Shown: positions 24,921 to 32,815 of the stretch, in pieces | Position numbering within the stretch: the first letter of the stretch is position 1 | How the letters are laid out: every line of letters begins with the position of its first letter | From: an uncultured SAR116 cluster alpha proteobacterium | GTDB taxonomy: Bacteria > Pseudomonadota > Alphaproteobacteria > Puniceispirillales > Marisalimonadaceae | Direction: 5' to 3' | Length of the DNA stretch: 64,000 nt | Assembly (NCBI GenBank): GCA_902595145.1 | Contig: CACJOU010000007.1 | Span: 1 to 64,000 of the forward strand | Program-made: the position numbers and the translations under genes | Notes under the pieces: generated by a model | Database searches by the model: none | What the model saw: only the letters and a program-made list of their open reading frames with translations | Told to the model about the DNA's origin: nothing

Positions 24921-25214
24921 ATGTTTTATTACAAAAATATAATTTTATTAAATGCATTTCTTATAGTTTTAGGTATTAATGCTACACCATCTTATTCTAA
25001 GGGAAAAATTTATGGGCAATCTAAAACTTTATCCAAAGAATATATAAAATATGAAAATTGTAGACTTAGAAAAACAGAAATTAATATGAAAGATGGGGTA
25101 AAAGACGGATATAAGTGTATATTTAAAAGACAAGGGAAAGGAAAAGATGTTACGGTTTTTCAACCTTCACCAATATGTCAAAAATCATTTAAATGTAAAA
25201 CTGAGACACAATAA
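24921..25214 (+). CDS. Small secreted protein with four cysteines
   Basis: From ATG 24921 the 97-residue product has a signal peptide (YKNIILLNAFLIVLGINA, cleavage near PSYS) and a basic mature part of about 71 residues with four Cys in NCRLR, YKCIF, PICQK and KCKTE. Two disulfides are plausible in the periplasm. An AGAAG motif lies upstream. The longer frame from 24828 would overlap the previous gene by 83 bp and is less likely. No family recognised. Confidence 0.6.
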   Translation: MFYYKNIILLNAFLIVLGINATPSYSKGKIYGQSKTLSKEYIKYENCRLRKTEINMKDGVKDGYKCIFKRQGKGKDVTVFQPSPICQKSFKCKTETQ

Positions 25215-25343
25215 AGTATTTCCTTAACACAATATATTATTATAATAACAAAAATGACCACTATATATTGTTAAATTAAAAATAAATCGTAATAATTTCA
25301 ATTATTTATAGCCAAAAGCTATAATATTTTTTAATATCTACAT

Positions 25344-25697
25344 ATGGATAATTATGAAATAAACATTTTAAGAAGAGGTGGAAACTGGAAAAAGGTTAAA
25401 CCTGATGACTTAATTATTGATGAAATTAACAATGATATTGATGAAATTAATAATGAGTTAAATGATCAAAAATCAGATGATAATCTTCTTTCTTATATTA
25501 CTAAGGTTGACTCAGTTATTTCCAGATTAGAAGCTTTGGAAAGTGAAAAAAATAAATTAAAAGAAGAACTTAAAATCTTTGAAAACGAATTTTTCAGAAA
25601 AAAGAAACTTGCTGAAGATGAAATTAATAAAATTTCTCAGAAAAAAGAAATGATTGAGAAAACATTAAATGTAATTAAGAATCTAAAAAGTTTTTAG
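25344..25697 (+). CDS. Coiled-coil protein paired with a ParA-like ATPase
   Basis: This 117-residue, Lys/Glu/Asn-rich protein is mostly coiled coil: DEINNDIDEINNELNDQKSD near residues 31-50, and LEALESEKNKLKEELKIFEN then a second heptad region. A short N-terminal basic patch (INILRRGGNWKKVKPDD) precedes it. It ends 14 bp before the ParA-like gene at 25712 and is probably its partner, as are small adaptor proteins of ParA-type cargo-positioning systems. No signal peptide or membrane segment is present. Function is inferred from the pairing. Confidence 0.65.
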   Translation: MDNYEINILRRGGNWKKVKPDDLIIDEINNDIDEINNELNDQKSDDNLLSYITKVDSVISRLEALESEKNKLKEELKIFENEFFRKKKLAEDEINKISQKKEMIEKTLNVIKNLKSF

Positions 25698-25711
25698 TTT
25701 GGAGAATAAAA

Positions 25712-26473
25712 ATGGGAGCAAATAAATCAAAAATTTTAACTGGAGCCAAATCTATTTTTGTTGCAAATGTGAAAGGTGGGGTAGGTAAGAGTACTTTGTC
25801 CATAATGCTTGCAAGATCTTTAGCTGAAAGAATGCCTGCTCAAAATATCACTGTAATTGATACAGATCTTCAAAGAACAGCAACTGAATTTTTATCTAAA
25901 AGCAATCCTGAAATTAACGTTGAATTTCTTCCAATTACCCCTGCATTTGAAAATACAAATATATCTCTTGTTCAACAATTTATTAAGCAAATTGAATTCC
26001 GACCAGGACATGTTGCTATTGTTGACACACCAGCAGGTAGTTCACAGAGACTTTGGAATCTTGTTGCAGAAGGATACTGTGTTTTAATTCCAACTACATT
26101 AAGTAACGCAGATTTGTATCCAACTGAAAATTTTATTAGAAGTATGGATAAAGTTAAAGCTAGATATAACAAATCATATCCTCACTTAATTGTGTGCCCT
26201 AACAAAATTCCTTTTGGTCAAAAGGATTTTACAGTTATGGCTGAAAGATTAAAAAATCATGATGTGGTTATTGGCCCACCTTTAAGAGACTTAGCTAGTG
26301 TAAGACACTTTTATAATGGGAAAATTGAAAACTGGGAAAAGAAAACAAATACAAATGCTCAAACTGATTTCAAACAATTTGGATCTTTTATTGAAAAATT
26401 TGTTTTGTATGAAGAGTTAGATAAAATATATTCAAAAAATAATATTCCAAGAAATGTTGTACCAATTCGGTAA
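25712..26473 (+). CDS. ParA/MinD-family ATPase
   Basis: A 253-residue P-loop ATPase with the deviant Walker A ANVKGGVGKSTLSIMLARSL (residues 15-34), the A' motif VIDTDLQRTATEFL, and a Walker B region HVAIVDTPAGSSQRLWNL. It lacks the chromosomal parA neighbourhood (parB, gidB) and is distant from the FlhG paralogue at 20826. The partner may be the coiled-coil protein immediately upstream. A role in positioning the flagellum, chemoreceptors or another cell-pole cargo would fit, but nothing proves it. GGAG precedes the ATG. Confidence 0.85.
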   Translation: MGANKSKILTGAKSIFVANVKGGVGKSTLSIMLARSLAERMPAQNITVIDTDLQRTATEFLSKSNPEINVEFLPITPAFENTNISLVQQFIKQIEFRPGHVAIVDTPAGSSQRLWNLVAEGYCVLIPTTLSNADLYPTENFIRSMDKVKARYNKSYPHLIVCPNKIPFGQKDFTVMAERLKNHDVVIGPPLRDLASVRHFYNGKIENWEKKTNTNAQTDFKQFGSFIEKFVLYEELDKIYSKNNIPRNVVPIR

Positions 26474-26476
26474 ATA

Positions 26477-26653
26477 TTAATAGTTTAATCGCAACCTATT
26501 ACCAAGTTGGCCAATCCATTTTTCAGTTGCTACAAATGGAAGAACTTGTTTTTTACTTTTATCTTTATTAACAATAATATTTTTTACAAATAAGTTGTCT
26601 TCAACTTTGTTTTTTTTATTAAATTCGTTCATTTGATCTACCAGTATATTCAT
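26477..26653 (-). CDS. Possible 58-residue basic protein
   Basis: A minus-strand frame starting ATG at 26653 (or 26632) ends at 26477, three bases after the ParA-like stop codon and convergent with it. The 58-residue product starts MNILVDQMNEFNKKNKVED and ends with a more complex, Trp-containing stretch VLPFVATEKWIGQLGNRLRL. The compositional shift at the C-terminus looks like real coding. No clear Shine-Dalgarno is present. It fills an otherwise empty 260-bp gap. Confidence 0.4.
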   Translation of the reverse strand: MNILVDQMNEFNKKNKVEDNLFVKNIIVNKDKSKKQVLPFVATEKWIGQLGNRLRLNY

Positions 26654-26733
26654 AAAATTTATTACGTCGTAAATAAAACTTTGTTTAGCTCTTCCGTAAA
26701 TATAATTAGTAACTTTAAGGAAAAGGAAAACTT

Positions 26734-26946
26734 ATGTACAAACGTAGTAATATAGAGAATAAATTAATTGATAAAATTGATGAAATCTTGAATGATTTTG
26801 AAGATTTTGAACAACCTTTCATAAATAATAGTGGTGATATAATTATAAGGAAAAAATTAATTAAAAGAAAAACTAATGATTCATCAATTTTAACAAATAT
26901 TTTTAAAGAGATGATTAAGAATGATGTAAAAAAAAACAGGGTTTAA
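26734..26946 (+). CDS. Small charged protein of unknown function
   Basis: The ATG at 26734 follows AAGGAAAAGGAAAAC, a plausible ribosome site. The 70-residue protein is a charged helix pair (NKLIDKIDEILNDFEDFEQP, then SGDIIIRKKLIKRKTND). It resembles no family that I know. Its last codons overlap the left arm of the 26934-26956 hairpin, which has a T-tract only on the minus strand. Confidence 0.5.
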   Translation: MYKRSNIENKLIDKIDEILNDFEDFEQPFINNSGDIIIRKKLIKRKTNDSSILTNIFKEMIKNDVKKNRV

Positions 26947-26956
26947 AACCCTGTTT
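26928..26956 (-). terminator. Rho-independent terminator for the 26-codon minus-strand gene
   Basis: A perfect 11-bp inverted repeat (arms 26946-26956 and 26934-26944, AAACAGGGTTT) is followed on the minus strand by an unbroken T-tract down to 26928. On the plus strand no T-tract follows. It therefore ends transcription coming from 27062 leftwards. Confidence 0.8.
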
Positions 26957-26981
26957 CGTATTTAATAGAATTAATGGAGCA

Positions 26982-27062
26982 TTAAGATACAAATTTTACC
27001 AGAGGTTGCTCTGACAAATTAAAAACCTTAAAAAAACCATTCTCATATAAAATACTAGACAT
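26982..27062 (-). CDS. Candidate 26-residue small protein with its own transcription unit
   Basis: This ORF has 26 sense codons and encodes MSSILYENGFFKVFNLSEQP plus a short tail LVKFVS. Its start is preceded by AAAGGAGGTGG, an almost complete anti-16S match and one of the best in the window. Upstream on the same strand TATAAT (27094-27099) gives a likely start near 27086, and the terminator at 26928-26956 closes the unit. The transcript would be about 160 nt. The product has no signal peptide or clear membrane segment. The unit could alternatively be a small RNA or an unrecognised leader peptide, but the Shine-Dalgarno argues for translation. Confidence 0.6.
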   Translation of the reverse strand: MSSILYENGFFKVFNLSEQPLVKFVS

Positions 27063-27093
27063 CAGACCACCTCCTTTTCTTTTAATTGAAAAA

Positions 27094-27099
27094 ATTATA
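27094..27099 (-). promoter_or_regulatory. -10 element of the 26-codon gene
   Basis: Minus-strand TATAAT matches the sigma-70 -10 hexamer exactly and lies 32 bases before the small ORF start. No convincing -35 is seen at 16-18 bp spacing, so strength is uncertain in this AT-rich DNA. Confidence 0.4.
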
Positions 27100-27184
27100 T
27101 AATTAATTTATTTACTATATTCTATATATTTACAAGTTTTTATAAAATAATTAAGAATTTTTTACTCTAATTAGGCAAATACAT

Positions 27185-27574
27185 ATGAAAACGAGCAATC
27201 AAGAACCTAAACCATATAAAGCTGGAGAAGTTATTTACTCACATAACGATCCTGCTGAATTCATATTTCTAATTCATAGTGGAAAAGTTAGAATTGAGTC
27301 TAAACATGGATTAGAATTAGGAATACTTGAGACAGGAGAAATATTTGGAGAAGTTGGTCATATAATTGAATCTCCAAGAACTGTAACTGCCGTAGCTGTT
27401 ACTAATTCTCTTATTCGCATAATTGATGAAAAAACTGTTAAAGAAAAAATGAATAAGGCTGATCCAGTATTAGCAGCAATAGTAAGAGGATTATCTCTTA
27501 GAATAGGTGATGCAAATGCTTTAGCCGAAAAACATTGGTTAGAGTTAAATGTTTATAAATCACTTAAAAAGTAA
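27185..27574 (+). CDS. Stand-alone cyclic-nucleotide-binding domain protein
   Basis: The 129-residue protein is a single cNMP-binding (CRP-N) domain. It shows KAGEVIYSHNDPAEFIFLIH, a short beta-hairpin, and the phosphate-binding cassette GEIFGEVGHIIESPRTVTAV with the expected Gly-Glu and Arg-Thr. There is no DNA-binding helix-turn-helix and no membrane part. It therefore probably regulates a partner by contact. It is 27 bp before the FliL-like gene, so it may tune motility through cyclic nucleotides. Confidence 0.85.
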   Translation: MKTSNQEPKPYKAGEVIYSHNDPAEFIFLIHSGKVRIESKHGLELGILETGEIFGEVGHIIESPRTVTAVAVTNSLIRIIDEKTVKEKMNKADPVLAAIVRGLSLRIGDANALAEKHWLELNVYKSLKK

Positions 27575-27601
27575 ATTGGTAAAATTTTAATAAGTTTTAT
27601 T

Positions 27602-28210
27602 ATGGCTGATCAAAAAATCTCATTAAAAAATAAAATTATGAATATTAGGAATTTGTATGCATATTTAATTGCATTTATTTCATCTGCTTTAACTTTCATG
27701 TTTTTTTATTTTAGTAACGAAATAATTAAAGAAGAAAAAATAGTTAAAAAAGAAATAGATATTTATGAAGTTGCAAAAGAAGAAGCAATTAAACTGGGCA
27801 GAATGGAACCAGATGAAAAACCTATAGTACAAGAAATTGGGGCAGATGGAAAAGTTATAGTTCCCTCTTTAAGTTATTGGGATATAGGTGGTATGGGTGA
27901 CAATGCAAATAAAAGTTTTTGGACAAATGTACCTAATTCAAATTCATTTATAAGTTTTGATCTAGTATTTTCCTCCTATAAAGGTGAAATGCTGATGGAC
28001 TTTTTAACAGACTATGATGTTGATTTTAGAAAAATTGTTTATGATCAAATCAGCAAAACAAGTTTTGAAAAACTTCAGGGAAGTGAAGGCAAAAATAAGT
28101 TACTTGAGGATATTAAAAATGAATTCAATTCATATTTAGATCAGAAAAAATTGGATCCAATAATATTTGGAGTTCATTACAAAAAATTTGCTATCACTAC
28201 TAGAGATTAA
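27602..28210 (+). CDS. fliL: FliL-family flagellar stator-associated protein
   Basis: A 202-residue single-span membrane protein. The cytoplasmic N-terminus is followed by one membrane segment (about residues 20-38) and a periplasmic domain with the FliL pattern DVDFRKIVYDQISKTSFEKL, then EGKNKLLEDIKNEFNSYL, then PIIFGVHYKKFAI at the C-terminus. FliL surrounds the stator and supports torque. Here it lies outside the fliM/N cluster and behind a cNMP-binding protein. It is somewhat longer than most FliL proteins and carries an inserted linker of about 70 residues. Identity is by pattern. Confidence 0.7.
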   Translation: MADQKISLKNKIMNIRNLYAYLIAFISSALTFMFFYFSNEIIKEEKIVKKEIDIYEVAKEEAIKLGRMEPDEKPIVQEIGADGKVIVPSLSYWDIGGMGDNANKSFWTNVPNSNSFISFDLVFSSYKGEMLMDFLTDYDVDFRKIVYDQISKTSFEKLQGSEGKNKLLEDIKNEFNSYLDQKKLDPIIFGVHYKKFAITTRD

Positions 28211-29437
28211 TTAAATAAAAGCATTGTAGTCTATCTTATTATTTTTATCTATTATATTTGAAACTTCTGGGAGTGGATATTTTAATCCTGAAGCACAATT
28301 AAAAAGTACAACTTTATCATCTTTTGATGTTAAGTTTGAAGATAATGCTTTTTCGTATGCTGTCATTGTTGCAGCCCCTTCAGGACATAAAAAACAACCA
28401 TCATTTGAAGCAACTCGATCTCTAGCCTCAAATATTTCCTCGTCTGACACGGACATTGCAAAACCTTTACTTTCACGAATTGCTCTTATGATTAGAAAAT
28501 CTCCCACTGCTATTGGCACTCTTATTCCAGCAGCTCTAGTATACGCATTTTCCCATAATGGTGCATGCTCTTCCCCATTTTCCCAAGCTTTCACAATAGG
28601 TGCGCATCCATTAGCTTGAACAGCAACCATTTTTGGTAATTTTCCTTTTACCCATCCAAGTTCCTTTAATTCTAAAAAGGCCTTCCACATTCCAATTAAA
28701 CCAGTGCCTCCGCCAGTCGGATAAAAAATTACATCTGGTAACTCCCAATTAAGCTGTTCTGCCAATTCAAGACCCATAGTTTTCTTTCCTTCAATTCTGT
28801 ATGGTTCTTTGAGGGTCGAAACGTCAAACCACCCTACTTTTTCTTTGCCTTCACCAACTATCTTTCCACAATCATTTATCAAACCATTTACTAAATAAGT
28901 TTCTGCTCCGAGTGATTGAATTTCTCTTACATTGATTTCTGGAGTATCATCAGGACAAAACACAGTTGATTTTATACCTGCGTTTGTTGCATAGGCAGCC
29001 ATAGCGGCACCTGCGTTTCCATTTGTGGGAATTGCTAAATGTTTTAATTTGAATTGCTTTGCCATTGAAACTGCTAAGCATAATCCTCTAGCTTTAAAAG
29101 AACCCGTGGGTAGTCTTCCTTCATCTTTAACTAAGACAACTCCCTTTTCTTTAGAAGAAGAATTAACAGTACGCTTTAATTCAATTAATGGAGTAATAGT
29201 CTCACCTAATGTAACCCTGTCCTTGGGATCTAATACAGGTAAAAGGGGTGAATATCTCCAAAGTCCGTCTACTTTAGAATTTTTAATATCATCTCGTGAA
29301 ACTTCTTTTTTTAAAGTTTGCAAATCATACCTTACTAACAATGGTCTTCCTACATCAGATAAACCATGTATTTTGTTGGCTTCATATTTCTTGCCAGTGA
29401 TTGAGCACTCAAGATGACTTACATAATTTTTTTCCAT
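28211..29437 (-). CDS. thrC: Threonine synthase (PLP enzyme)
   Basis: A fold-type II PLP enzyme converting O-phosphohomoserine to threonine. The 408-residue protein shows the lysine motif GRLPTGSFKARGLCLAVS (Schiff-base Lys in SFKARG), the loop AIPTNGNAGAAMAAYA and the phosphate-binding FYPTGGGTGLIGMWK. The N-terminus has the four-Cys-less zinc-ribbon-like start (LECSITGKKYEANKIHGL) seen in this subtype. The preceding TtuC-like gene is on the same strand 21 bp upstream. Threonine dehydratase is a possible alternative, but the N-terminal extension favours threonine synthase. Confidence 0.82.
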   Translation of the reverse strand: MEKNYVSHLECSITGKKYEANKIHGLSDVGRPLLVRYDLQTLKKEVSRDDIKNSKVDGLWRYSPLLPVLDPKDRVTLGETITPLIELKRTVNSSSKEKGVVLVKDEGRLPTGSFKARGLCLAVSMAKQFKLKHLAIPTNGNAGAAMAAYATNAGIKSTVFCPDDTPEINVREIQSLGAETYLVNGLINDCGKIVGEGKEKVGWFDVSTLKEPYRIEGKKTMGLELAEQLNWELPDVIFYPTGGGTGLIGMWKAFLELKELGWVKGKLPKMVAVQANGCAPIVKAWENGEEHAPLWENAYTRAAGIRVPIAVGDFLIIRAIRESKGFAMSVSDEEIFEARDRVASNDGCFLCPEGAATMTAYEKALSSNLTSKDDKVVLFNCASGLKYPLPEVSNIIDKNNKIDYNAFI

Positions 29438-29458
29438 ATATTGTCCTAAATTTAATTA

Positions 29459-30529
29459 TTAACTATTTTTACCTGAAATAATATCGATCATTGCTTTTGT
29501 AATTTGTTTTGTAGTGCTTTTCCCACCAAGATCTTTGGGTAAGTATTTTTTGTCTGATGTTAGCTTTTCAATTGCAGACATTAACTTTTGTGCAGCTTTA
29601 AGTTCACCTAAATTTTCTAACATCATCACCGCCGACCAATAAGATCCAATAGGATTTGCAATTCCTTTTCCCATAATATCAAAAGCAGATCCATGAATTG
29701 GTTCGAACATAGATGGATGACGTTTTTCTGGATCTAAATTTCCTGTGGGAGCTATCCCCATTGAGCCTGATAATGAAGCTGCCAAATCTGTTAAAATATC
29801 AGCATGTAAGTTAGAAGCAACAACGGTATCAATACTTTTAGGGTCTAAAACCATTCTAGTGGTCATGGCATCAACAAGCATTTTATCTGTATTTACATCC
29901 CTATAATCTTGCGATATCTCATCGAATATTTCATCCCACATGACCATACCATGTCTTTGAGCATTAGATTTAGTTACTAAAGTTAATGATTTTCTTGGTC
30001 GAGATCTGGCTATTTCAAAGGCAAACCTCTGTATTCTCTCAACACCCTGCCTTGTAAATAAAGTAACATCCATTGCTGTATCATGACTGTAACCTCTATG
30101 ACTTCTACCACCAATTCCTGAGTATTCTCCTTCAGAATTTTCTCTAATAAAGCTCCAATCAATATCTTTTTCATCAACATTTTTTAGAGGAGATGTTATT
30201 CCAGGTAAGAGACGTACTGGTCTTAGATTTGCGTATTGGTCTAATCCTTGGCATATTTTTAACCTTAATCCCCAAAGTGTTATATGATCTGGAATTTCAG
30301 GGACACCAGCAGATCCAAAATAAATTGCATTAAAACTCTTAAGTTCTTCAACGCCTTCATTAGGCATCATTACACCATATTTTTTGAAGTACTCTGCTCC
30401 CCAATCAAATTGATGAAATTCTATTGGTAAATTTAGGACTGACTTTGAAAGAGCTTTTAAAACCTCAACTCCACTATCTATTACTTCTGTGCCAATCCCA
30501 TCACCAGGAATAACTGCAATTTTGTACAT
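29459..30529 (-). CDS. Tartrate/D-malate-type beta-decarboxylating dehydrogenase (TtuC-like)
   Basis: An NAD-dependent metal dehydrogenase of the isocitrate/isopropylmalate family. The 356-residue protein has IAVIPGDGIGTEVIDSG at the N-terminus. The TtuC/DmlA-type region PDHITLWGLRLKICQGLDQY is followed by ANLRPVRLLPG, then RENSEGEYSGIGGR, the metal-binding VVASNLHADILTDLAASL and FEPIHGSAFDIMGKGIANPI. The combination PDH-LWG-LRLKICQ fits tartrate dehydrogenase/D-malate dehydrogenase rather than LeuB. Substrate is not determined by sequence alone. It shares its upstream region with the divergent fbpB. Confidence 0.82.
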   Translation of the reverse strand: MYKIAVIPGDGIGTEVIDSGVEVLKALSKSVLNLPIEFHQFDWGAEYFKKYGVMMPNEGVEELKSFNAIYFGSAGVPEIPDHITLWGLRLKICQGLDQYANLRPVRLLPGITSPLKNVDEKDIDWSFIRENSEGEYSGIGGRSHRGYSHDTAMDVTLFTRQGVERIQRFAFEIARSRPRKSLTLVTKSNAQRHGMVMWDEIFDEISQDYRDVNTDKMLVDAMTTRMVLDPKSIDTVVASNLHADILTDLAASLSGSMGIAPTGNLDPEKRHPSMFEPIHGSAFDIMGKGIANPIGSYWSAVMMLENLGELKAAQKLMSAIEKLTSDKKYLPKDLGGKSTTKQITKAMIDIISGKNS

Positions 30530-30620
30530 CTTTAGCCTTCTTAAATAAATAAATATAAATAATAATAAAAATAGTTTATCTATTAATAACTTAATTATTT
30601 CAATATTTAAAAATTGCTAA

Positions 30621-32270
30621 ATGCTTACTATCTCGAAACTATTAAATCAAATATTAAACTCGTATTTAAAGATAATAAGTATAATTATAATTTTCTTACT
30701 TCTCTCTCCAGTTATTTCTATAATTATATCAAGTTTTCAAAACACCTATGATTTATGGCTACATCTTATAAATTCACGTTTAAAATATTATCTATACAAC
30801 ACTTTTATGTTAATGTTAGGTGTTTGTTTGACTACCTTTTTAATTGGTGTTTCTCTTGCCTGGTTAGTTTGCCGATATAATTTTTACATGAAAAATATAA
30901 TAGAGTGGGCACTACTTTTGCCCCTAGCATTACCATCATATATAGTTGCGTATTGTTATACTGATTTTTTTGAATATAGTGGTGTTGTTCAAACAATATT
31001 GAGAGATTTATTTAATTTTTCTTCACCAAGTGATTATTATTTTCCAGAGATAAGATCTCTTGGAGGGGCAGTGTTCGTAATTTCTTTTGTTTTATACCCT
31101 TATGTTTATCTAATTACCAAAGTTGCTTTTCAATCAACTCCTGCATCTTTAATTGAGTTTGCTGAGATCTCTGGAAAAAATATTTTCTATTTTGTTTCTT
31201 TACCTCTGGCTAAACCCGCAATTGTTGCTGGATTATCATTAGTGTTGATGGAAACAGTTTCTGATTTTGGTACAGTAGATTTTTTTGCAGTTGAAACAAT
31301 TACTCTAGGTATTTTTAACCTTTGGCTTGGAATGAACAATTTAGCCTCAGCATCACAGCTAGCTTTGGTAGGATTTACATTTGTAGTTGTATTGCTTGCA
31401 CTAGAGCTTTATGCAAGGAAAAGACAAAAATTTAATGATCCTAAATTTAACACTCACAATTTTTTTAATGTTCAAGTATCTAAATCTAAAAATATTATAA
31501 TTTTTTCAATATGCATTATACCTATATTATTTGGTTTTTTGATACCAGTACTTATTTTAATCGAGAATTCTCTAAATTATTTTCACCTAGAAAATTTTCA
31601 TCAATTATTTACGATTGCTCAAAACTCTTTTTTTATCAGCTTCACTACAGCAACAATAATAATATTATTATCTTTAATTTTAACCTTAAGTATTAAATAT
31701 CAAAATTTTAAAGGCTTTAATTTTTTATCTACAATAGCAGGTATTGGATATGCATTTCCAGGCATAATTATAGCTCTTGGGACTTTATTTTTTATTTCTT
31801 TTATTGAAAAATTTATAAATTTATCATTAGAAATTTTTTCTATTGATCTAAATTTAATTTTGATTGGTTCTTATTTTTTATTAATTTTTGCTTATGTATC
31901 AAGATTTAATGCTGTTTCATTTGGGGCGATTAATAGTGGAATTAATAGATTACCCCCTAATTTGCTTGAGGCTAGTAGATCACTTGGTAATCCTTTTTGG
32001 TATAGTTTTTGGAAGGTTATACTACCTTTATTAAGACCATCTATATTAACTGCATTTATTCTGGCTTTTGTTGATATTATTAAGGAACTTCCTATAACAT
32101 TGTTATTAAGACCTTTCAATTTTGAAACATTAGCCACATACGTATATCAATATGCAAATGATGAAATGCTTGAAAGAGCATCAAGCGCAGCTCTTCTTAT
32201 AGTAATTATAGGACTTTTGCCTATTTTGTTTATTAATAAAATAATGAATATAAATAAAAAAATAATTTAA
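30621..32270 (+). CDS. fbpB: Ferric iron ABC transporter permease FbpB
   Basis: A 549-residue inner-membrane permease with two fused transport domains and about 12 membrane segments. Each half carries the EAA loop: EFAEISGKNIFYFVSLPLAK near residue 185 and LEASRSLGNPFWYSFWKVIL in the second half. This double-length layout is typical of FbpB/SfuB. The binding protein FbpA lies 1.4 kb downstream on the other strand, behind a Fur box. The ATPase FbpC is not in this window. Confidence 0.85.
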   Translation: MLTISKLLNQILNSYLKIISIIIIFLLLSPVISIIISSFQNTYDLWLHLINSRLKYYLYNTFMLMLGVCLTTFLIGVSLAWLVCRYNFYMKNIIEWALLLPLALPSYIVAYCYTDFFEYSGVVQTILRDLFNFSSPSDYYFPEIRSLGGAVFVISFVLYPYVYLITKVAFQSTPASLIEFAEISGKNIFYFVSLPLAKPAIVAGLSLVLMETVSDFGTVDFFAVETITLGIFNLWLGMNNLASASQLALVGFTFVVVLLALELYARKRQKFNDPKFNTHNFFNVQVSKSKNIIIFSICIIPILFGFLIPVLILIENSLNYFHLENFHQLFTIAQNSFFISFTTATIIILLSLILTLSIKYQNFKGFNFLSTIAGIGYAFPGIIIALGTLFFISFIEKFINLSLEIFSIDLNLILIGSYFLLIFAYVSRFNAVSFGAINSGINRLPPNLLEASRSLGNPFWYSFWKVILPLLRPSILTAFILAFVDIIKELPITLLLRPFNFETLATYVYQYANDEMLERASSAALLIVIIGLLPILFINKIMNINKKII

Positions 32271-32293
32271 TTTTTTGTAAACTTGTATTAGTT

Positions 32294-32312
32294 TAGAATG
32301 ATTATAAATCTT
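32294..32312. promoter_or_regulatory. Weak Fur-like box before fur
   Basis: TAGAATGATTATAAATCTT keeps the AATGATTAT core of the Fur 19-mer (about 12 of 19 positions by eye). It lies directly upstream of the fur start, as expected for autoregulation. Confidence 0.4.
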
Positions 32313-32326
32313 TCTAGGAAAAAAGA

Positions 32327-32731
32327 ATGGCCCAACTTTATGAGAAATGTATAAGAAACGGTCTGAGAATGACACTGCCTAGAAAAATTATACTAGAAGT
32401 AATCGAGGATTCAGCTGATCACCCTGATGTGGATGAGATGTATAGAAGAGCTGTTGAAAAAGATCGTTCAATCTCAATCGCAACTGTTTACAGAACAATC
32501 AAATTATTTGAAGAGGCTGGAATAATTGAAAGATTAGATATTGGTGACGGCAGATCTCGATATGAAGAAGCTGGCGAACATCATGAACATCTAATTGATG
32601 TTGAAAGTGGTGAAATCATTGAATTTCAGAACGAAGAACTAGAAGAAATGAAAAGGCAGGTAGCTCTTAATATGGGATATGAACTAGTAGATCATAGATT
32701 AGAGTTATTTGGAAAAAAAATAAAAAAATAA
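32327..32731 (+). CDS. fur: Ferric uptake regulator Fur (alphaproteobacterial type)
   Basis: Fur represses iron genes when loaded with iron. The 134-residue protein has the winged helix (RMTLPRKIILEVIEDSADHP, then ISIATVYRTIKLFEEAGIIE) and the metal-binding HHEHLIDVESGEIIEFQNEE segment. The Cys pairs of enterobacterial Fur are replaced (LIDVESG), as in alphaproteobacterial Fur/Mur. AGGAAAAAAG precedes the ATG. A Fur-like box around 32294-32312 just upstream suggests autoregulation. Iron genes on both sides fit its target list. A Mur-type, manganese-sensing variant cannot be excluded. Confidence 0.92.
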   Translation: MAQLYEKCIRNGLRMTLPRKIILEVIEDSADHPDVDEMYRRAVEKDRSISIATVYRTIKLFEEAGIIERLDIGDGRSRYEEAGEHHEHLIDVESGEIIEFQNEELEEMKRQVALNMGYELVDHRLELFGKKIKK

Positions 32732-32782
32732 CATTCTTGTTTATTTAATTTCGTTGATTTCAAAGTTATGTAATGTATCATT

Positions 32783-32801
32783 AAGAATGATTATCAATTT
32801 C
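32783..32801. promoter_or_regulatory. Fur box before the SDR gene
   Basis: AAGAATGATTATCAATTTC agrees with about 14 of 19 positions of GATAATGATAATCATTATC. It lies 15 bp before the dehydrogenase start at 32816, where a repressor could block transcription or early elongation. Confidence 0.55.
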
Positions 32802-32815
32802 TCGAAAATTTAAAA

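Noticed and set aside
25215-25343. 129-bp gap between the Cys-rich gene and the coiled-coil gene
   Set aside because: AT-rich with no hairpin, ORF or clear promoter that I can defend.
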